A stretch of DNA of 64,000 nt from Acidovorax sp. 107 (lineage in GTDB: Bacteria; Pseudomonadota; Gammaproteobacteria; Burkholderiales; Burkholderiaceae_C): contig NZ_QBTZ01000001.1 of assembly GCF_003058055.1 (NCBI RefSeq), positions 1,242,501-1,306,500 of the forward strand, read 5' to 3'. Position 1 is the first letter of the stretch. Every line of letters begins with the position of its first letter. The notes under the pieces were generated by a model. That model was not told the DNA's origin and made no database searches. It saw nothing but the letters and a program-made list of their open reading frames with translations. The position numbers were made by a program, and so were the translations under genes. Of this stretch, positions 1-11,864 are shown in pieces.

Positions 1-1
1 C

Positions 2-2356
2 ACTGCTGCGGCGCTGCAAAAGCACCATGCCGAGGTGGTGCGCCGCATTGGCGGCGTGTTGCCGTTGCCTCCGGCGCTGGGCCTTCTCACGCAGGTGCGG
101 GGCGTGAAACCCGTGGCGCGCTTGCATTTGGCCCCGTCACCTGCAAACAAGGTGGCCGAAATGGGGCTCATCACTGCGCAATTGCGGTTTGACTACCAGG
201 GCCATGTGGGCTGGTGGGCGGGACAGGATCTGGCGGTGCTGGTGCGCGGTGCCGACGGCGGCCAGGTGCTGCTGCAGCGCGATGCGGTGGCTGAACGCCA
301 TGCCATCGAGCGCCTGGAAGGTCTGGGCCTTCTGGCCACGGACGACGGCCTGTTCGGCATCCCCGGCGAGCGCCCGCAGGACGACTGGATGCACTGGGCG
401 GACGACGGCTTTGCAGCGCTGCGCGACGCGGGGTTGGATGTCACGCTGGACCCGGCGCTGCAGGGCTGGGTGCAGCACGCCGACCGGCTGGATGTGGTGC
501 TGCAGCCTGGGGGTGACGATGCGGCCACATCGCCCTGGTTTGCGCTGTCGCTGGGCATGGAGATCAATGGCGTGCGCCACAACATCCTGCGCTGGCTGCC
601 CGACCTGATTGCTGCCGCCGCAGCCCAGCCGCTGGACCCTGCGACGGGCCTGCCCCAGCTGCCTGCGCATGTCTACATGGCCTCTTTGACCGGCCCTGGC
701 TTTGTGCGCCTGCCCACCGATGCGCTACGGCCCTGGATGGCCGCGCTGCTCGATCTGGCGGGCGACCGCGCGCGTGATTTCAACGCCGACAGCCTCAAGC
801 TTTCGCGCCTGGACGCCCTGCGTACCAGTACTGCGCTGGGCGAGGGCGCGGTGTGGCAAGGCGCCGCTGCCTTGCACGACATGGTGGCCCAGCTGCGGGG
901 CGCCAGCGCCTTGCCCGAGGTGCCGCTGCCCGCCAGCGTGCGCGCCACGCTGCGCCCGTACCAGCAGCAGGGTCTGAACTGGCTGCAGTTTTTGCGGGCC
1001 CACGGCCTGGCCGGTGTGCTGGCCGACGACATGGGCCTGGGCAAAACGCTGCAGACCCTGGCGCACATCCAGGTCGAAAAAGACGCGGGGCGGCTGACTA
1101 CCCCCGCACTGGTCATCGCACCCGTGAGCCTGATGGGCAACTGGCAGCGCGAGGCCGCCCGCTTTTGCCCGGGCCTGCGGTGTCTGGTGCTGCATGGCGC
1201 GGGGCGGCATGAAGTGGCCGATGAAGTCACCGCGCACGACCTGGTCATCGCGCCGTACTCGCTGCTGCAGCGCGACCGAGACCGCTGGCTGGTGCACCCG
1301 TGGCACCTGGTGGTGCTGGACGAAGCCCAGAACATCAAGAACGCCAGCAGCCAGGCCGCGCAGGTGGTGGGCGAGCTGCAGGCGCGACACCGGCTGTGCC
1401 TGTCGGGCACCCCCATGGAAAACCACCTGGGCGAGATCTGGAGCCTGTTCCACTTCTTGATGCCGGGCTTTCTGGGCAGCGCGACGCGCTTCAAGGAGGT
1501 GTTTCGCACCCCCATTGAAAAGCAGGGCGACGGCGCGCGCATGGCGCAACTGCGTGCGCGCATCACGCCCTTCATGCTGCGGCGCACCAAGGCCCTGGTG
1601 GCGGGGGAGCTTCCGCCCAAGGTGGAATCGGTCATGCCCGTGGAGCTGACGGGCGCGCAGGCCGACCTGTACGAAACCATCCGTCTGGGTATGGAAAAGA
1701 CCGTGCGCGAGGCGTTGCAGTCCAAGGGGCTGGCGCAATCGCAGATCACGATCCTGGACGCACTGCTCAAGCTGCGGCAGGTGTGCTGCCACCCGCAGCT
1801 GGTGCCGCTGGAGGCTGCTGCCAAGGTCAAGACGTCGGCCAAGCTCGGCCACTTGATGGCACTGCTGCCCGAAATGCTGGCCGAGGGGCGTCGTGTTTTG
1901 CTTTTCTCACAGTTCACCAGCATGCTCACGCTGATCGAGGCCGAGCTGAAGGCGCGCAACCTGCCCTGGGTCAAGCTCACAGGGCAAAGTGTCAAGCGCG
2001 ACGCGATCATCGAGCAGTTCACCAGCGGGCAGGTGCCCCTGTTCCTCATCAGCCTCAAGGCGGGCGGGGTGGGGCTGAACCTGCCGCAGGCCGACACCGT
2101 GATCCATTTCGACCCCTGGTGGAACCCGGCGGTAGAGGACCAGGCCACCGACCGCGCCCACCGCATCGGCCAGACGCAAAGCCTGTGGGTGATCAAGCTG
2201 GTGGCGCAGGGCACGATTGAAGAAAAGATCCTGGCGCTGCAGGAGCGCAAGGCCGAACTGGCAGACAGCCTGTACAGCGGCGCGGCCGCTCGCAAGGAGC
2301 CGCTCTTTACCGAAACCGATCTGGCAGAGCTACTGCAGCCGCTATCAGTGTCATAG
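2..2356 (+). CDS. SNF2-family DEAD/DEAH-like helicase, 5' end outside window
   Basis: The reading frame is open from the left edge, so the gene starts upstream and only its last ~784 codons are present. An ATP-binding motif I (DDMGLGKT, about residue 340 of the fragment) is followed by a DEAQ motif II and a helicase C-terminal domain ending in the typical SNF2 motif VI region ([13 protein letters not shown]). SNF2 ATPases translocate on double-stranded DNA and remodel protein-DNA complexes. Bacterial long forms usually carry an N-terminal SWIM zinc-finger domain, which would lie outside the window. The exact cellular role is not known. The next gene, rimP, is 276 bases away behind its own promoter, so the two are probably separate units. 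Confidence 0.9.
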   Translation, partial: TAAALQKHHAEVVRRIGGVLPLPPALGLLTQVRGVKPVARLHLAPSPANKVAEMGLITAQLRFDYQGHVGWWAGQDLAVLVRGADGGQVLLQRDAVAERHAIERLEGLGLLATDDGLFGIPGERPQDDWMHWADDGFAALRDAGLDVTLDPALQGWVQHADRLDVVLQPGGDDAATSPWFALSLGMEINGVRHNILRWLPDLIAAAAAQPLDPATGLPQLPAHVYMASLTGPGFVRLPTDALRPWMAALLDLAGDRARDFNADSLKLSRLDALRTSTALGEGAVWQGAAALHDMVAQLRGASALPEVPLPASVRATLRPYQQQGLNWLQFLRAHGLAGVLADDMGLGKTLQTLAHIQVEKDAGRLTTPALVIAPVSLMGNWQREAARFCPGLRCLVLHGAGRHEVADEVTAHDLVIAPYSLLQRDRDRWLVHPWHLVVLDEAQNIKNASSQAAQVVGELQARHRLCLSGTPMENHLGEIWSLFHFLMPGFLGSATRFKEVFRTPIEKQGDGARMAQLRARITPFMLRRTKALVAGELPPKVESVMPVELTGAQADLYETIRLGMEKTVREALQSKGLAQSQITILDALLKLRQVCCHPQLVPLEAAAKVKTSAKLGHLMALLPEMLAEGRRVLLFSQFTSMLTLIEAELKARNLPWVKLTGQSVKRDAIIEQFTSGQVPLFLISLKAGGVGLNLPQADTVIHFDPWWNPAVEDQATDRAHRIGQTQSLWVIKLVAQGTIEEKILALQERKAELADSLYSGAAARKEPLFTETDLAELLQPLSVS

Positions 2357-2467
2357 CGGCTGGCGCGCTCCGGGCCAGCGGGAGATGCAGATTTGGCACG
2401 CGGCCGCCCGGCAGGCTGCATGAACACTGGCTTGGGCAGGTTGACAACAGTTTTCGCGGTCCTCGCC

Positions 2468-2497
2468 TTTGCAAATCAACACTTTACAGGCTACAAT
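2468..2497 (+). promoter_or_regulatory. Predicted promoter of the rimP-nusA-infB operon
   Basis: TTTGCA (2468-2473) and TACAAT (2492-2497) are separated by 18 bases and lie in the AT-richer part of the gap between the helicase gene and rimP. A start near 2504 would give a leader of about 130 bases that immediately enters the hairpin at 2514-2544. Prediction from sequence only. Confidence 0.5.
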
Positions 2498-2513
2498 ACG
2501 ATTCTCACGACCA

Positions 2514-2544
2514 AACGGGCGGGTACCAACCGCCCGTTTTTTTT
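2514..2544 (+). terminator. Premature intrinsic terminator (attenuator) in the rimP leader
   Basis: Perfect 9-bp stem AACGGGCGG (2514-2522) with CCGCCCGTT (2530-2538), loop of seven bases, and eight T residues from 2537. It lies downstream of the predicted promoter and about 90 bases upstream of rimP, so it would end most leader transcripts unless read through. It could instead terminate transcripts arriving from the helicase gene, but its distance from that stop codon (about 160 bases) favours a leader role. Confidence 0.65.
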
Positions 2545-2632
2545 GGTCGAACGCTTTTGGAGCTCGAAGCTGTCGGGGAAGAGTCTCCGGGGGTTATCGG
2601 GTTTTTTGTTTTTCCGGGATTGAACTGAACAC

Positions 2633-3229
2633 GTGGCATTGCAGCAAGTCGTTGAACAAATTGTGGCGGGCCTGGGGTATGACCTGGTGGAGATCGAGCG
2701 CTCTGCCGGTGGCCTGTTGCGCGTCACCATCGACTTGCCTTGGGTGCAGCCTGCCGCTGATGCGCCCCAGCCCCTGATCGAGCAGTTCGTGACGGTCGAG
2801 GATTGCGAGAAGGTCACCCGCCAGCTGCAGTTTGCGCTGGAGGTCGATGGCGTCGAGTACAAGCGCCTCGAAGTGTCATCCCCCGGTATCGACCGGCCTC
2901 TGCGCCACGAGCAAGACTTCGTGCGTTTCGAGGGCTCGGTCATCGACATCACCCTGAAGGCGCCCATCGGCGCCGCAGCAGCGGGAGGGCAGGTCAACGC
3001 CACCCGCAAGAAATTTCGCGGCACGCTGGAGCGGGCCGAGGCTGGTGGCTGGCAGATCGTCTGGAGCGACGAGCCGCCGGTCAAGCCAGGTCAAAGAGTC
3101 AGCAAGAAACGCGTGCCAGCCCCTTTGCAGGCGATGGGCTTTACCCTGGACGAGTGCCGTGATGTGCGCCTGGCGCCCATCGTGGACTTCAAGGGGCGCG
3201 CAGGCAAGGCCGGGGCGGCACCCGCCTGA
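2633..3229 (+). CDS. rimP: Ribosome maturation factor RimP
   Basis: RimP assists late maturation of the 30S ribosomal subunit. The 198-residue product begins with the typical VVEQIVAGLGYDLVEIE segment and contains the conserved SSPGIDRPL motif around residue 83. Beta-proteobacterial RimP proteins are of this length, with the extra basic insert seen near residues 140-165. The start is GTG at 2633; no strong ribosome binding site precedes it. It is first in the conserved order rimP-nusA-infB-rbfA-truB, 79 bases before nusA. Confidence 0.95.
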   Translation: MALQQVVEQIVAGLGYDLVEIERSAGGLLRVTIDLPWVQPAADAPQPLIEQFVTVEDCEKVTRQLQFALEVDGVEYKRLEVSSPGIDRPLRHEQDFVRFEGSVIDITLKAPIGAAAAGGQVNATRKKFRGTLERAEAGGWQIVWSDEPPVKPGQRVSKKRVPAPLQAMGFTLDECRDVRLAPIVDFKGRAGKAGAAPA

Positions 3230-3308
3230 TTTGCTGCTGAAAATTGTGGGGTGGGTGGCCGCAGCGCGCAGCCCCGCCCTCGGGTGATTGAAATAGGAGA
3301 GTCGTCGC

Positions 3309-4793
3309 ATGAATCGCGAATTGTTGATGTTGGTTGAGGCCATTTCGCGCGAAAAGAACGTGGAGCGTGATGTGGTCTTGGGCGCCGTGGAGTCGGCCCT
3401 GGCCCAGGCTACCAAGAAGCTGTACCAGGGCGAGGTGGACATTCGTGTGTCCGTCGATCGCGACAGCGGCAACTACGAGACTTTCCGTCGCTGGCTGGTC
3501 GTGCCCGACGATGCCGGCCTGCAAAACCCTGAAGCCGAAGAACTGCTCATGGATGCGCGCGACCGCATCCCCGACATCGAAGTCGGTGAGTACATCGAGG
3601 AAGGCGTCGAGTCCGTGCCCATCGGGCGCATCGGCGCCATGGCCGCCAAGCAGGTCATCCTCCAGAAGATCCGTGACGCCGAGCGCGAAATGTTGCTCAA
3701 CGACTTCATGTCGCGCGGCGAAAAGATCTTCACCGGTACCGTCAAGCGCATGGACAAGGGCGACATCATTGTCGAGTCCGGCCGCGTGGAAGGTCGTCTG
3801 CGTCGCAACGAAATGATCCCCAAGGAAAACCTGCGCAGCGGCGACCGCGTGCGGGCCATGATCATGGAAGTCGACCTCACGCTGCGTGGCGCACCCATCA
3901 TCCTGTCGCGTTCGGCGCCCGAGTTCATGATCGAGCTCTTCCGCAACGAAGTGCCCGAGATCGAGCAAGGCCTGCTGGAGATCAAGTCCTGCGCCCGTGA
4001 CCCCGGCTCGCGCGCCAAGATCGCCGTGCTGTCGCACGACAAGCGTGTGGACCCCATCGGCACTTGCGTCGGCGTGCGCGGCACCCGTGTGAATGCGGTC
4101 ACCAACGAGCTCGCTGGCGAGCGCGTGGACATCGTGCTGTGGTCGGAAGACCCGGCACAGTTCGTGATTGGTGCACTGGCCCCGGCCAACGTGTCCTCTA
4201 TCGTGGTCGATGAAGAAAAGCACGCCATGGACGTGGTGGTGGACGAGGAAAACCTTGCCATCGCCATTGGCCGTGGTGGTCAGAACGTGCGCCTGGCGTC
4301 CGACCTGACCGGCTGGAAGATCAACATCATGGACGCCGCCGAAAGCGCGCAAAAGCAGGCCAACGAGACCGACACTGCCCGCAAGTTGTTCATGGAAAAG
4401 CTGGATGTGGACGAGGAAATCGCCGACATCCTGATCTCCGAAGGTTTCAACAGCCTCGAAGAAGTGGCCTACGTGCCGCTGCAGGAGATGCTGGAGATCG
4501 AAAGCTTCGACGAAGACACCGTCAACGAGCTGCGTGCCCGCGCCAAGGACGCGCTGCTCACCATGGAAATCGCCCGTGAGGAAAGCGTGGAAGAGGTCTC
4601 CCAGGACCTGCGCGACCTCGAAGGCCTCACCCCCGAGCTGATTGCCAAGTTGGCTGAAGGCGGTGTGCACACACGTGACGACCTGGCCGATCTGGCCATT
4701 GATGAACTGACCGACCTGACCGGACAGTCTGCAGAAGAAGCCAAGGCCTTGATCATGAAGGCGCGCGAACACTGGTTCGCGGGGCAAGAGTAA
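3309..4793 (+). CDS. nusA: Transcription termination/antitermination factor NusA
   Basis: NusA binds RNA polymerase and modulates pausing, termination and antitermination. In the 494 residues the order is: N-terminal polymerase-binding domain (1 to about 130), S1 domain (about 135-200, with [18 protein letters not shown]), two KH domains (about 205-345, with [12 protein letters not shown]), and two acidic helix-hairpin-helix repeats at the C-terminus (about 365-425 and 435-490). The presence of both C-terminal repeats is the E. coli-type architecture. AGGAGA (3294-3299) precedes the ATG. InfB follows after 24 bases. Confidence 0.97.
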   Translation: MNRELLMLVEAISREKNVERDVVLGAVESALAQATKKLYQGEVDIRVSVDRDSGNYETFRRWLVVPDDAGLQNPEAEELLMDARDRIPDIEVGEYIEEGVESVPIGRIGAMAAKQVILQKIRDAEREMLLNDFMSRGEKIFTGTVKRMDKGDIIVESGRVEGRLRRNEMIPKENLRSGDRVRAMIMEVDLTLRGAPIILSRSAPEFMIELFRNEVPEIEQGLLEIKSCARDPGSRAKIAVLSHDKRVDPIGTCVGVRGTRVNAVTNELAGERVDIVLWSEDPAQFVIGALAPANVSSIVVDEEKHAMDVVVDEENLAIAIGRGGQNVRLASDLTGWKINIMDAAESAQKQANETDTARKLFMEKLDVDEEIADILISEGFNSLEEVAYVPLQEMLEIESFDEDTVNELRARAKDALLTMEIAREESVEEVSQDLRDLEGLTPELIAKLAEGGVHTRDDLADLAIDELTDLTGQSAEEAKALIMKAREHWFAGQE

Positions 4794-4817
4794 AGGTCAG
4801 GGAGGCACGAACCACAT

Positions 4818-7691
4818 ATGTCCAGTAACACTGTCGCCGAGTTCGCCACCGAACTCAAAAAATCGCCTGAAACCCTGCTCGACCAGCTCAAGGCTGCGGG
4901 CGTGGGCAAGGCTGCCCCCTCTGACGCGTTGACCGAGTCGGACAAGCAAAAGCTGCTGGCCTACCTGCAGGCCAGCCATGGCACGAGCTCTGCCGATCGC
5001 AAGAAGATCACGCTGGTCAAGAAGTCCACCAGCGAAATCAAGCAGGCCGATGCCACGGGCAAGGCCCGTACCATCCAGGTGGAAGTGCGCAAGAAGCGCA
5101 CGTTCATCCAGCGCGATGAAGGTGCCGAGGCCTCTGCCGAGTCGCACGCACCTGCCGCAGCGGAAGAACCTGCCGTGTCGAGTGAGGACCTCGAACTGTC
5201 CCGCCGCGAGGAAGAAGCTCGCCGCCAGGCCGAGCTGATCCGTCGCCAGGAGGCCGAGCTGGCTGAGAAGCGCGCGGAGCGCGAGGCCCGCGAAAAGCGT
5301 GAGCGCGAAGCTGAAGAGCGCGCTGCCGCCTACGCTGCCCAGGAAGCCGAGAAGAAGGCCCAGGCTTCTGCCGTCAAGCAGGAAGCCACCCGCGAACAGG
5401 CTGCTGAAGCTGCTGCGCGCAATGCCGCACAGACTGAAGCCCGCGAGAAGGCCGCTGCCGAATCCAAGGCGCGTGCCGACGAGGAAACCGCGCGCGCAGC
5501 CGATCTGGACGCTCGCCGTCGCAAGGCCGAGGCCGAGGCTGCCGCCATCCGCTCCATGATGGCCACGCCCAAGAAGGCGGTCATGGTTGCGAAGAAGCCC
5601 GAGGAACCCAAGCCAGTGGCCAAGCCCGCTGCGGTGGGTGACGCCAAGAAGGGCACGTTGCACAAGCCGGCTGTCGGTACGGGCGTGGCGCGCGCAGGGG
5701 CTCCCGCCGCTGCCGGGGCCGGCGCAGGTGCGCCCGGCGCGGGCAAGGAAGTCAAATCGGCCAAGCTGTCTTCCAGCTGGGCCAATGACACGGCCAAGAA
5801 GAAGGAAATCAAGACCCGCGGCGACAGCAGCGGCGGTGTCGGTCGCAACAACTGGCGTGGTGGCCCCCGTGGCCGCCGTGGCGACAACCGCGACCACCGT
5901 GATGATCACCAGCAGGCTGCACCGGCCGAGGCGCGCATCATCGAAGTGCATGTGCCCGAGACCATCACCGTGGCCGAGCTGGCGCACAAGATGTCGATCA
6001 AGGCGTCCGAGGTCATCAAGGCGTTGATGAAGATGGGTCAGATGGTCACCATCAACCAGCCTCTGGACCAGGACACTGCCATGATCGTGGTGGAAGAAAT
6101 GGGCCACAAGGCGGTGGTGGCAGCGCTGGACGATCCAGAAGCCTTCACCGACGAAGATTCGGGCCAGAAGGACGCCGAACTGTTGCCACGCGCTCCGGTG
6201 GTCACGGTCATGGGCCACGTGGACCATGGCAAGACCTCGCTGCTGGACTACATCCGCCGCGCGAAGGTGGCTGCGGGCGAAGCCGGCGGTATCACGCAGC
6301 ACATTGGTGCCTATCACGTGGAAACGCCACGCGGCATGGTGTCCTTCCTCGACACCCCCGGTCACGAGGCCTTCACGGCCATGCGTGCCCGTGGTGCCCA
6401 GGCGACCGACATCGTGATCCTGGTGGTGGCTGCCGATGACGGCGTCATGCCCCAGACCAAGGAAGCCATCAAGCACGCCAAGGCGGCGGGTGTTCCTATC
6501 GTGGTGGCGATCACCAAGGCCGACAAGCCCGATGCCAACCCCGACCGCGTCAAGCAGGAACTGGTGGTGGAAGAGGTGGTGCCTGAAGAATACGGTGGCG
6601 ATTCGCCGTTCGTGCCTGTGTCTTCCAAGACCGGCATGGGCATCGACACGCTGCTGGAGCAGGTGCTGCTGCAGGCCGAAGTGCTGGAACTCAAGGCGCC
6701 GGTCGACTCGCTGGCCAAGGGCCTGGTGATTGAAGCGCAACTGGACAAGGGACGCGGCCCGGTGGCCACGGTGCTGGTGCAGTCCGGCACGCTCAAGGTG
6801 GGCGATGTGGTGCTGGCCGGCCAGACCTTTGGTCGTGTGCGCGCCATGCTGGACGAAAACGGCCGCGTGGCCAAGACGGCCGGTCCTTCGATCCCCGTGG
6901 AAATCCAGGGCCTGACCGAAGTGCCGCAGGCAGGTGACGAGTTCATGGTGCTGACGGACGAGCGCCGTGCCCGCGAAATCGCCACCTACCGCGCTGGCAA
7001 GTTCCGCAACACCAAGCTGGCCAAGCAGCAGGCTGCGAAGCTGGAGAACATGTTCGCCGACATGACGGCGGGCGAGGTCAAGACCCTGCCCATCATCGTC
7101 AAGGCCGACGTGCAAGGTTCGCAGGAAGCGCTGTCGCAGTCGTTGCTCAAGCTCTCGACCGACGAGATCAAGGTCCAGCTGGTGTATGCCGGTGTGGGCG
7201 GTATCAGCGAGTCCGACATCAACCTGGCCATTGCCTCCAAGGCCATCGTGATCGGTTTCAACGTGCGTGCCGATGCCGGTGCGCGCAAGACGGCCGAGAG
7301 CAACGGTGTGGACCTGCACTACTACAGCATCATCTATGACGCTGTGGACGAGCTCAAGGTCGCCATGTCCGGCATGCTGGCACCCGAGCAGCGCGAGGAA
7401 GTCATCGGCACGGCCGAGATCCGCACGGTGTTCGTCGCCACGAAGATCGGCACGATTGCTGGTTCGTACATCACCTCGGGCATGGTCCACCGCAACGCAC
7501 GCTTCCGTCTGCTGCGCGACAACGTGGTGGTCTACACGGGCGAAGTCGATTCGGTCAAGCGTCTCAAGGACGATGTCAAGGAAGTCAAGGAAGGCTTCGA
7601 GTGCGGTATCAAGCTCAAGAACTACAACGACATCAAGGAAGGCGATCAACTCGAATTCTTTGATATCAAGGAAATCGCACGCACGCTGTAA
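4818..7691 (+). CDS. infB: Translation initiation factor IF-2
   Basis: IF-2 is the GTPase that places initiator tRNA on the 30S subunit. The 957 residues show an N-terminal IF2_N fold, a long Lys/Glu/Ala-rich linker (about 100-350), a second IF2_N domain (about 370-430), and the G domain from about residue 465 with [15 protein letters not shown] and TKAD motifs, then beta-barrel and C-terminal fMet-tRNA-binding domains. The linker is long, as is usual in beta-proteobacteria. A very long open frame on the opposite strand is a codon-bias shadow. Confidence 0.97.
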   Translation: MSSNTVAEFATELKKSPETLLDQLKAAGVGKAAPSDALTESDKQKLLAYLQASHGTSSADRKKITLVKKSTSEIKQADATGKARTIQVEVRKKRTFIQRDEGAEASAESHAPAAAEEPAVSSEDLELSRREEEARRQAELIRRQEAELAEKRAEREAREKREREAEERAAAYAAQEAEKKAQASAVKQEATREQAAEAAARNAAQTEAREKAAAESKARADEETARAADLDARRRKAEAEAAAIRSMMATPKKAVMVAKKPEEPKPVAKPAAVGDAKKGTLHKPAVGTGVARAGAPAAAGAGAGAPGAGKEVKSAKLSSSWANDTAKKKEIKTRGDSSGGVGRNNWRGGPRGRRGDNRDHRDDHQQAAPAEARIIEVHVPETITVAELAHKMSIKASEVIKALMKMGQMVTINQPLDQDTAMIVVEEMGHKAVVAALDDPEAFTDEDSGQKDAELLPRAPVVTVMGHVDHGKTSLLDYIRRAKVAAGEAGGITQHIGAYHVETPRGMVSFLDTPGHEAFTAMRARGAQATDIVILVVAADDGVMPQTKEAIKHAKAAGVPIVVAITKADKPDANPDRVKQELVVEEVVPEEYGGDSPFVPVSSKTGMGIDTLLEQVLLQAEVLELKAPVDSLAKGLVIEAQLDKGRGPVATVLVQSGTLKVGDVVLAGQTFGRVRAMLDENGRVAKTAGPSIPVEIQGLTEVPQAGDEFMVLTDERRAREIATYRAGKFRNTKLAKQQAAKLENMFADMTAGEVKTLPIIVKADVQGSQEALSQSLLKLSTDEIKVQLVYAGVGGISESDINLAIASKAIVIGFNVRADAGARKTAESNGVDLHYYSIIYDAVDELKVAMSGMLAPEQREEVIGTAEIRTVFVATKIGTIAGSYITSGMVHRNARFRLLRDNVVVYTGEVDSVKRLKDDVKEVKEGFECGIKLKNYNDIKEGDQLEFFDIKEIARTL

Positions 7692-7723
7692 AGCGGGGCG
7701 ACGACGAGAGCGACGACTACGAC

Positions 7724-8095
7724 ATGGCTGCGAAGAAATCTGCCACCCCCAACCGCGCCTTCAAGGTGGCCGATCAGATCCAGCGCGATCTGACGGAACT
7801 GATCGCGCGCGAGTTGAAAGACCCGCGCGTGGGCATGGTGACGCTGCAGGGCGTGGAGGTGACCCCCGACTACGCCCACGCCAAGGTGTTCTTCAGCCTG
7901 CTGACGGGCGACCCTGTGGAAACCCAGGCGGCGCTCAACCAGGCGGCGGGATTCCTGCGCAATGGTCTGTTCAAGCGTCTGCACATCCACACCGTGCCTA
8001 CGCTGCACTTCGTGTTCGACCGCACCTCCGAGCGTGCGGCCGACATGAACGCCTTGATTGCCAAGGCCGTTTCTTCGCGCGCGAAAGAGGACTAG
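7724..8095 (+). CDS. rbfA: 30S ribosome-binding factor RbfA
   Basis: RbfA is a KH-fold protein that binds immature 30S subunits during 16S rRNA processing. The 123-residue product has the conserved VADQIQRDL start, the [10 protein letters not shown] segment and the [19 protein letters not shown] region near residue 90. It starts 32 bases after infB and ends three bases before truB, fitting one operon. Confidence 0.95.
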   Translation: MAAKKSATPNRAFKVADQIQRDLTELIARELKDPRVGMVTLQGVEVTPDYAHAKVFFSLLTGDPVETQAALNQAAGFLRNGLFKRLHIHTVPTLHFVFDRTSERAADMNALIAKAVSSRAKED

Positions 8096-8098
8096 TCC

Positions 8099-9100
8099 AT
8101 GAACGCGCCACGCACCAGGGTGCAGCGGCGCCCTGTGCATGGGGTGTTGCTGCTCGATAAACCGCTCGGCCTGTCGAGCAATGACGCCTTGCAAAAGGCG
8201 AAATGGCTGCTGCGCGCCGAGAAGGCGGGCCACACCGGCACGCTGGACCCGCTGGCCTCCGGGGTATTGCCCCTGTGTTTTGGGGCGGCTACCAAGTTCA
8301 GCCAGCTGCAACTGAACGCACCGAAAACCTATGAAGCCGTGGCGCTGCTGGGTGTCACCACCACCACCGGCGACGCCGAGGGCGACGTGGTGGAGCGGCG
8401 TGAGGTGCTGCCTGAGCAGGCGACTCCAGAGCGCCTGGCGGCTGTGCAACGGCAGTTCACCGGCCCCATTCGCCAGGTGCCGCCCATGCACAGCGCGCTC
8501 AAAAAGGACGGCAAGGCGCTGTACGAATATGCGCGCGCCGGTGTCACGGTGGAGCGCGAGGCGCGCGACGTGGTCATTCATGACCTTAAACTTACGCTGG
8601 TGCAGACCGATCATGCGCAGACAGCTATCAAAATAATAGTAACCTGCAGCAAGGGCACTTACATTCGCACCTTGGGTGAGGACATTGGTGCGGCACTGGG
8701 TTGTGGCGCGCACCTGACCTTTTTGCGCCGCATCGATACCGGGGGCCTTGGCGTGGAGCGCTGCATCTCGCTGGCGCAGCTGGAGGCCTTGCCCGAGGCG
8801 GAACGCGTTGCCTGTCTGGAAGCACCTGAATCCCTGCTGGCACAACACGTGCGTGTCACGCTGAACAGCGAGAATGCAGTCCGGTTCCTGTCGGGCGTGC
8901 GGCGTCGCGGCAACTGGCCCGATGCCAGTGCCGTGGCGGTGTTTGGCGAGAATCCCCCGGCGCTGCTGGGGGTGGGCCACATCGTGGGCGGGGAGCTGGT
9001 GCCGGACAGGCTCCTGAGTCCGCTGGAAATTCAACAAATTTTGGAAGGCACGCCGCATTCCGCGCCAACAGCGCACAGCGGCACATTGGAAAAACTATGA
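8099..9100 (+). CDS. truB: tRNA pseudouridine-55 synthase TruB
   Basis: TruB converts U55 in the T-loop of tRNAs to pseudouridine. The catalytic aspartate is Asp50 in [12 protein letters not shown], and the LDKPLGLSS motif lies at about residues 19-27. The protein has 333 residues, somewhat longer than E. coli TruB, with the extra length at the C-terminus. Its stop codon overlaps the typA start by four bases (ATGA), so the two are translationally coupled. Confidence 0.95.
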   Translation: MNAPRTRVQRRPVHGVLLLDKPLGLSSNDALQKAKWLLRAEKAGHTGTLDPLASGVLPLCFGAATKFSQLQLNAPKTYEAVALLGVTTTTGDAEGDVVERREVLPEQATPERLAAVQRQFTGPIRQVPPMHSALKKDGKALYEYARAGVTVEREARDVVIHDLKLTLVQTDHAQTAIKIIVTCSKGTYIRTLGEDIGAALGCGAHLTFLRRIDTGGLGVERCISLAQLEALPEAERVACLEAPESLLAQHVRVTLNSENAVRFLSGVRRRGNWPDASAVAVFGENPPALLGVGHIVGGELVPDRLLSPLEIQQILEGTPHSAPTAHSGTLEKL

Positions 9101-10920
9101 CTAAACAAATCCGCAACATCGCCATCATTGCCCACGTTGACCATGGCAAAACCACCATGGTTGACCAGCTGCTGCGCCAGTCCGGCACTTTTGCCGACCA
9201 CGAAAAGGTCGTCGATACCGTGATGGACAACAACGCGATCGAAAAGGAACGCGGCATCACCATCCTGGCCAAGAACTGCGCCGTGAGCTGGAAGGGTACG
9301 CACATCAACATCGTGGACACCCCCGGCCACGCGGACTTCGGCGGCGAAGTGGAACGTGCCCTGTCCATGGTGGACAGCGTGGTGCTGCTGATCGATGCGC
9401 AAGAAGGCCCCATGCCCCAGACGCGTTTCGTGACCAAGAAGGCCCTGGCCCTGGGCCTGCGCCCCATCCTGGTGGTGAACAAGGTGGACAAGCCCGGTGC
9501 CAACCCCGACAAGGTTGTGAACGCTGCGTTCGACCTGTTCGACAAGCTGGGCGCCACCGACGAGCAACTCGACTTCCCCGTGGTGTACGCCTCGGGCATC
9601 AACGGCTGGTCGTCGCTGGAAGAAGGCGCGCCTGGCGAGCAGTGGGGCCCCGACATGTCGGCCCTGTTCGACACCATCCTCTCGCACGTGCCACCGAACA
9701 CGGGTGACGCCAACGCCCCGCTGCAGCTGCAGATCTCGGCGCTGGATTTCTCCACCTTCGTGGGCCGCATCGGCGTGGGCCGTATCAGCCAAGGCACCCT
9801 CAAGCCCATGATGGACGTGGTCGTCATGGAAGGTCCTGATGGCAAGGCCGTCAAGGGCCGCGTGAATCAGGTGCTGACGTTCCAAGGTCTGGATCGCATG
9901 CAGACGCCCCTGGCAGGCCCTGGCGACATCGTGCTGATCAACGGCATTGAAGACATCGGCATCGGCGTGACTGTGACCGACCCTGCCAACCCCGCGCCGC
10001 TGCCCATGCTCAAGGTGGACGAGCCCACGCTGACCATGAACTTCTGCGTGAACACCTCGCCGCTGGCAGGTCGTGAAGGCAAGTTCGTGACCAGCCGCCA
10101 GATCTGGGACCGCCTGCAGAAGGAACTGCAGCACAACGTGGCCCTGCGCGTGAACGAGACCGACGAAGAAGGCATCTTCGAAGTGATGGGCCGTGGTGAA
10201 CTGCACCTGACCATCCTCTTGGAAAACATGCGCCGCGAAGGCTACGAACTGGCTGTGTCCAAGCCCCGCGTGGTGTTCAAGGACATCGACGGCGTCAAGC
10301 ACGAGCCTATCGAGCTGGTGACGGCCGACATCGAAGAAGGCCACCAGGGCGGCGTGATGCAGGCCCTGGGCGAGCGCAAGGGCGAGTTGGTGAACATGGA
10401 GTCCGACGGCCGTGGCCGCGTGCGCCTGGAATACCGCATCCCGGCCCGTGGCCTGATCGGTTTCACCAACGAGTTCCTGAACCTGACGCGTGGTTCGGGC
10501 CTGATCTCCAACATCTTCGACAGCTACGAGCCGCACAAGGGCGACATCGGTGGCCGCAAGAACGGTGTGCTGATCTCCATGGACGACGGTGAAATTTTCA
10601 CCTACGCCCTGGGAAAGCTGGATGACCGTGGCCGCATGTTCGTGAAGGCGAACGACCCCGTGTATGAAGGCATGATCGTCGGCATCCACAGCCGCGACAA
10701 CGACCTGGTGGTGAACGCCACGCGCACCAAGCAGCTGACCAACTTCCGCGTATCCGGCAAGGAAGACGCGATCAAGATCACGCCTCCGATCGACCTCACG
10801 CTCGAATACGGCGTGGAATTCATCGAAGACGACGAACTGGTCGAGATCACGCCCAAGTCCGTGCGCCTGCGCAAGCGCCACCTGACCGAAAACGAGCGCA
10901 AGCGCGCTTCCCGGTCCTGA
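9097..10920 (+). CDS. typA: Ribosome-associated GTPase TypA/BipA
   Basis: TypA is an EF-G-like GTPase needed for stress and low-temperature growth through ribosome assembly. The 607 residues start with the G domain (AHVDHGKTT near residue 12, [14 protein letters not shown]) followed by domain II, two EF-G-like domains and the TypA-specific C-terminal domain. Full family length. It is the last gene of the rimP-typA run and is followed by an intrinsic terminator. Confidence 0.96.
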   Translation: MTKQIRNIAIIAHVDHGKTTMVDQLLRQSGTFADHEKVVDTVMDNNAIEKERGITILAKNCAVSWKGTHINIVDTPGHADFGGEVERALSMVDSVVLLIDAQEGPMPQTRFVTKKALALGLRPILVVNKVDKPGANPDKVVNAAFDLFDKLGATDEQLDFPVVYASGINGWSSLEEGAPGEQWGPDMSALFDTILSHVPPNTGDANAPLQLQISALDFSTFVGRIGVGRISQGTLKPMMDVVVMEGPDGKAVKGRVNQVLTFQGLDRMQTPLAGPGDIVLINGIEDIGIGVTVTDPANPAPLPMLKVDEPTLTMNFCVNTSPLAGREGKFVTSRQIWDRLQKELQHNVALRVNETDEEGIFEVMGRGELHLTILLENMRREGYELAVSKPRVVFKDIDGVKHEPIELVTADIEEGHQGGVMQALGERKGELVNMESDGRGRVRLEYRIPARGLIGFTNEFLNLTRGSGLISNIFDSYEPHKGDIGGRKNGVLISMDDGEIFTYALGKLDDRGRMFVKANDPVYEGMIVGIHSRDNDLVVNATRTKQLTNFRVSGKEDAIKITPPIDLTLEYGVEFIEDDELVEITPKSVRLRKRHLTENERKRASRS

Positions 10921-10941
10921 TGGGCTGAGCGTCCCCGGAAG

Positions 10942-10968
10942 GGCCACTGCTGCGCAGTGGCCTTTTTT
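10942..10968 (+). terminator. Intrinsic terminator after typA
   Basis: Perfect stem GGCCACTGC (10942-10950) with GCAGTGGCC (10954-10962), three-base loop, then six T residues. It lies 21 bases after the typA stop and closes the rimP-typA operon. Confidence 0.9.
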
Positions 10969-10988
10969 CCGTCTGCAACCCGAAATCA

Positions 10989-11864
10989 ATGTTGAAACTC
11001 ACGCATTCCCGCGCTGTGCTGCTGATGGTGGCGGTCACTTTGATGTGGTCGATCGCCGGCGTAGTCACGCGCCATCTGGAGCACGCATCGAGCTTTGAGG
11101 TGACCTTCTGGCGCAGTTTCTTCACGCTGCTGTCGCTGTTGGTCATCCTGCCCGTGCTGCAGGGCCGGGCGATGTTTGCCTCCATGCGCCATGGCGGCCG
11201 AGCGGTGTGGATCTCCGGCGTGTGCTGGAGCGTGATGTTCACGGCGTTCATGGTGGCGCTGGTGCTCATGCCGGTGGCCAATGTGCTGGTCACCATGGCG
11301 GTGGGGCCGCTGCTCACCGCGCTGTTTGCGCGGGTGTTCATTGGCCATCACATTGCCCCGCGCACCTGGGCAGCGATTGGGGTGGCGGGCCTTGGCATCG
11401 CGTGGATGTATGGTTCGCAGATGGCAGGCCTGCCGCTGGCGGGCACGCTGGTGGCGCTGTGCGTGCCGGTGGCTGCAGCCGTGAACTGGACGGTGGTGCA
11501 GCATTCGCAGCGCCACGGGCATGCGGTGGACCTGGTGCCGGCGGTGCTGGTGGGTGCGGTGATTTCGGTGGTGGCCACACTGCCGTTGGCGCTGCCTTTT
11601 CAGGCGTCGGCCCATGACCTGGGTCTGCTGGCGCTGCTGGGCGTGGTGCAATTGGCCATCCCTTGTGTGCTGGCCGTGCGCTGCGGGCGTGTGCTGAAGG
11701 CGCCCGAGATGGCGCTGCTCGGTCTGCTGGAGGTGATTTTCGGCATCTTGCTGGCATGGCTGGGCGCGGGCGAAAAGCCCGGCACGGCGGTGCTGACGGG
11801 GGGCGCGCTGGTGATCGGTGCGCTGGTTTTCAATGAACTGTTGGGTTGGAAGGAACAAAAATGA
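10989..11864 (+). CDS. EamA/DMT-superfamily membrane transporter
   Basis: A 291-residue protein with about ten hydrophobic segments and the two-fold EamA repeat expected of drug/metabolite transporters. These are inner-membrane exporters or permeases for amino acids, nucleosides or similar metabolites; the substrate cannot be read from sequence. It starts just after the typA terminator and its stop overlaps the next start by four bases (ATGA), so it is co-expressed with the acyl-CoA hydrolase-like gene behind it. Confidence 0.85.
   Translation: MLKLTHSRAVLLMVAVTLMWSIAGVVTRHLEHASSFEVTFWRSFFTLLSLLVILPVLQGRAMFASMRHGGRAVWISGVCWSVMFTAFMVALVLMPVANVLVTMAVGPLLTALFARVFIGHHIAPRTWAAIGVAGLGIAWMYGSQMAGLPLAGTLVALCVPVAAAVNWTVVQHSQRHGHAVDLVPAVLVGAVISVVATLPLALPFQASAHDLGLLALLGVVQLAIPCVLAVRCGRVLKAPEMALLGLLEVIFGILLAWLGAGEKPGTAVLTGGALVIGALVFNELLGWKEQK

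Noticed and set aside
4797..7649. 950-codon open frame opposite infB, and similar long frames opposite the SNF2, nusA, typA, guaA and acyl-CoA dehydrogenase genes
   Set aside because: They mirror well-supported genes in GC-rich DNA with strong third-position bias; their products are His/Arg/Ala-rich without domains or ribosome binding sites.
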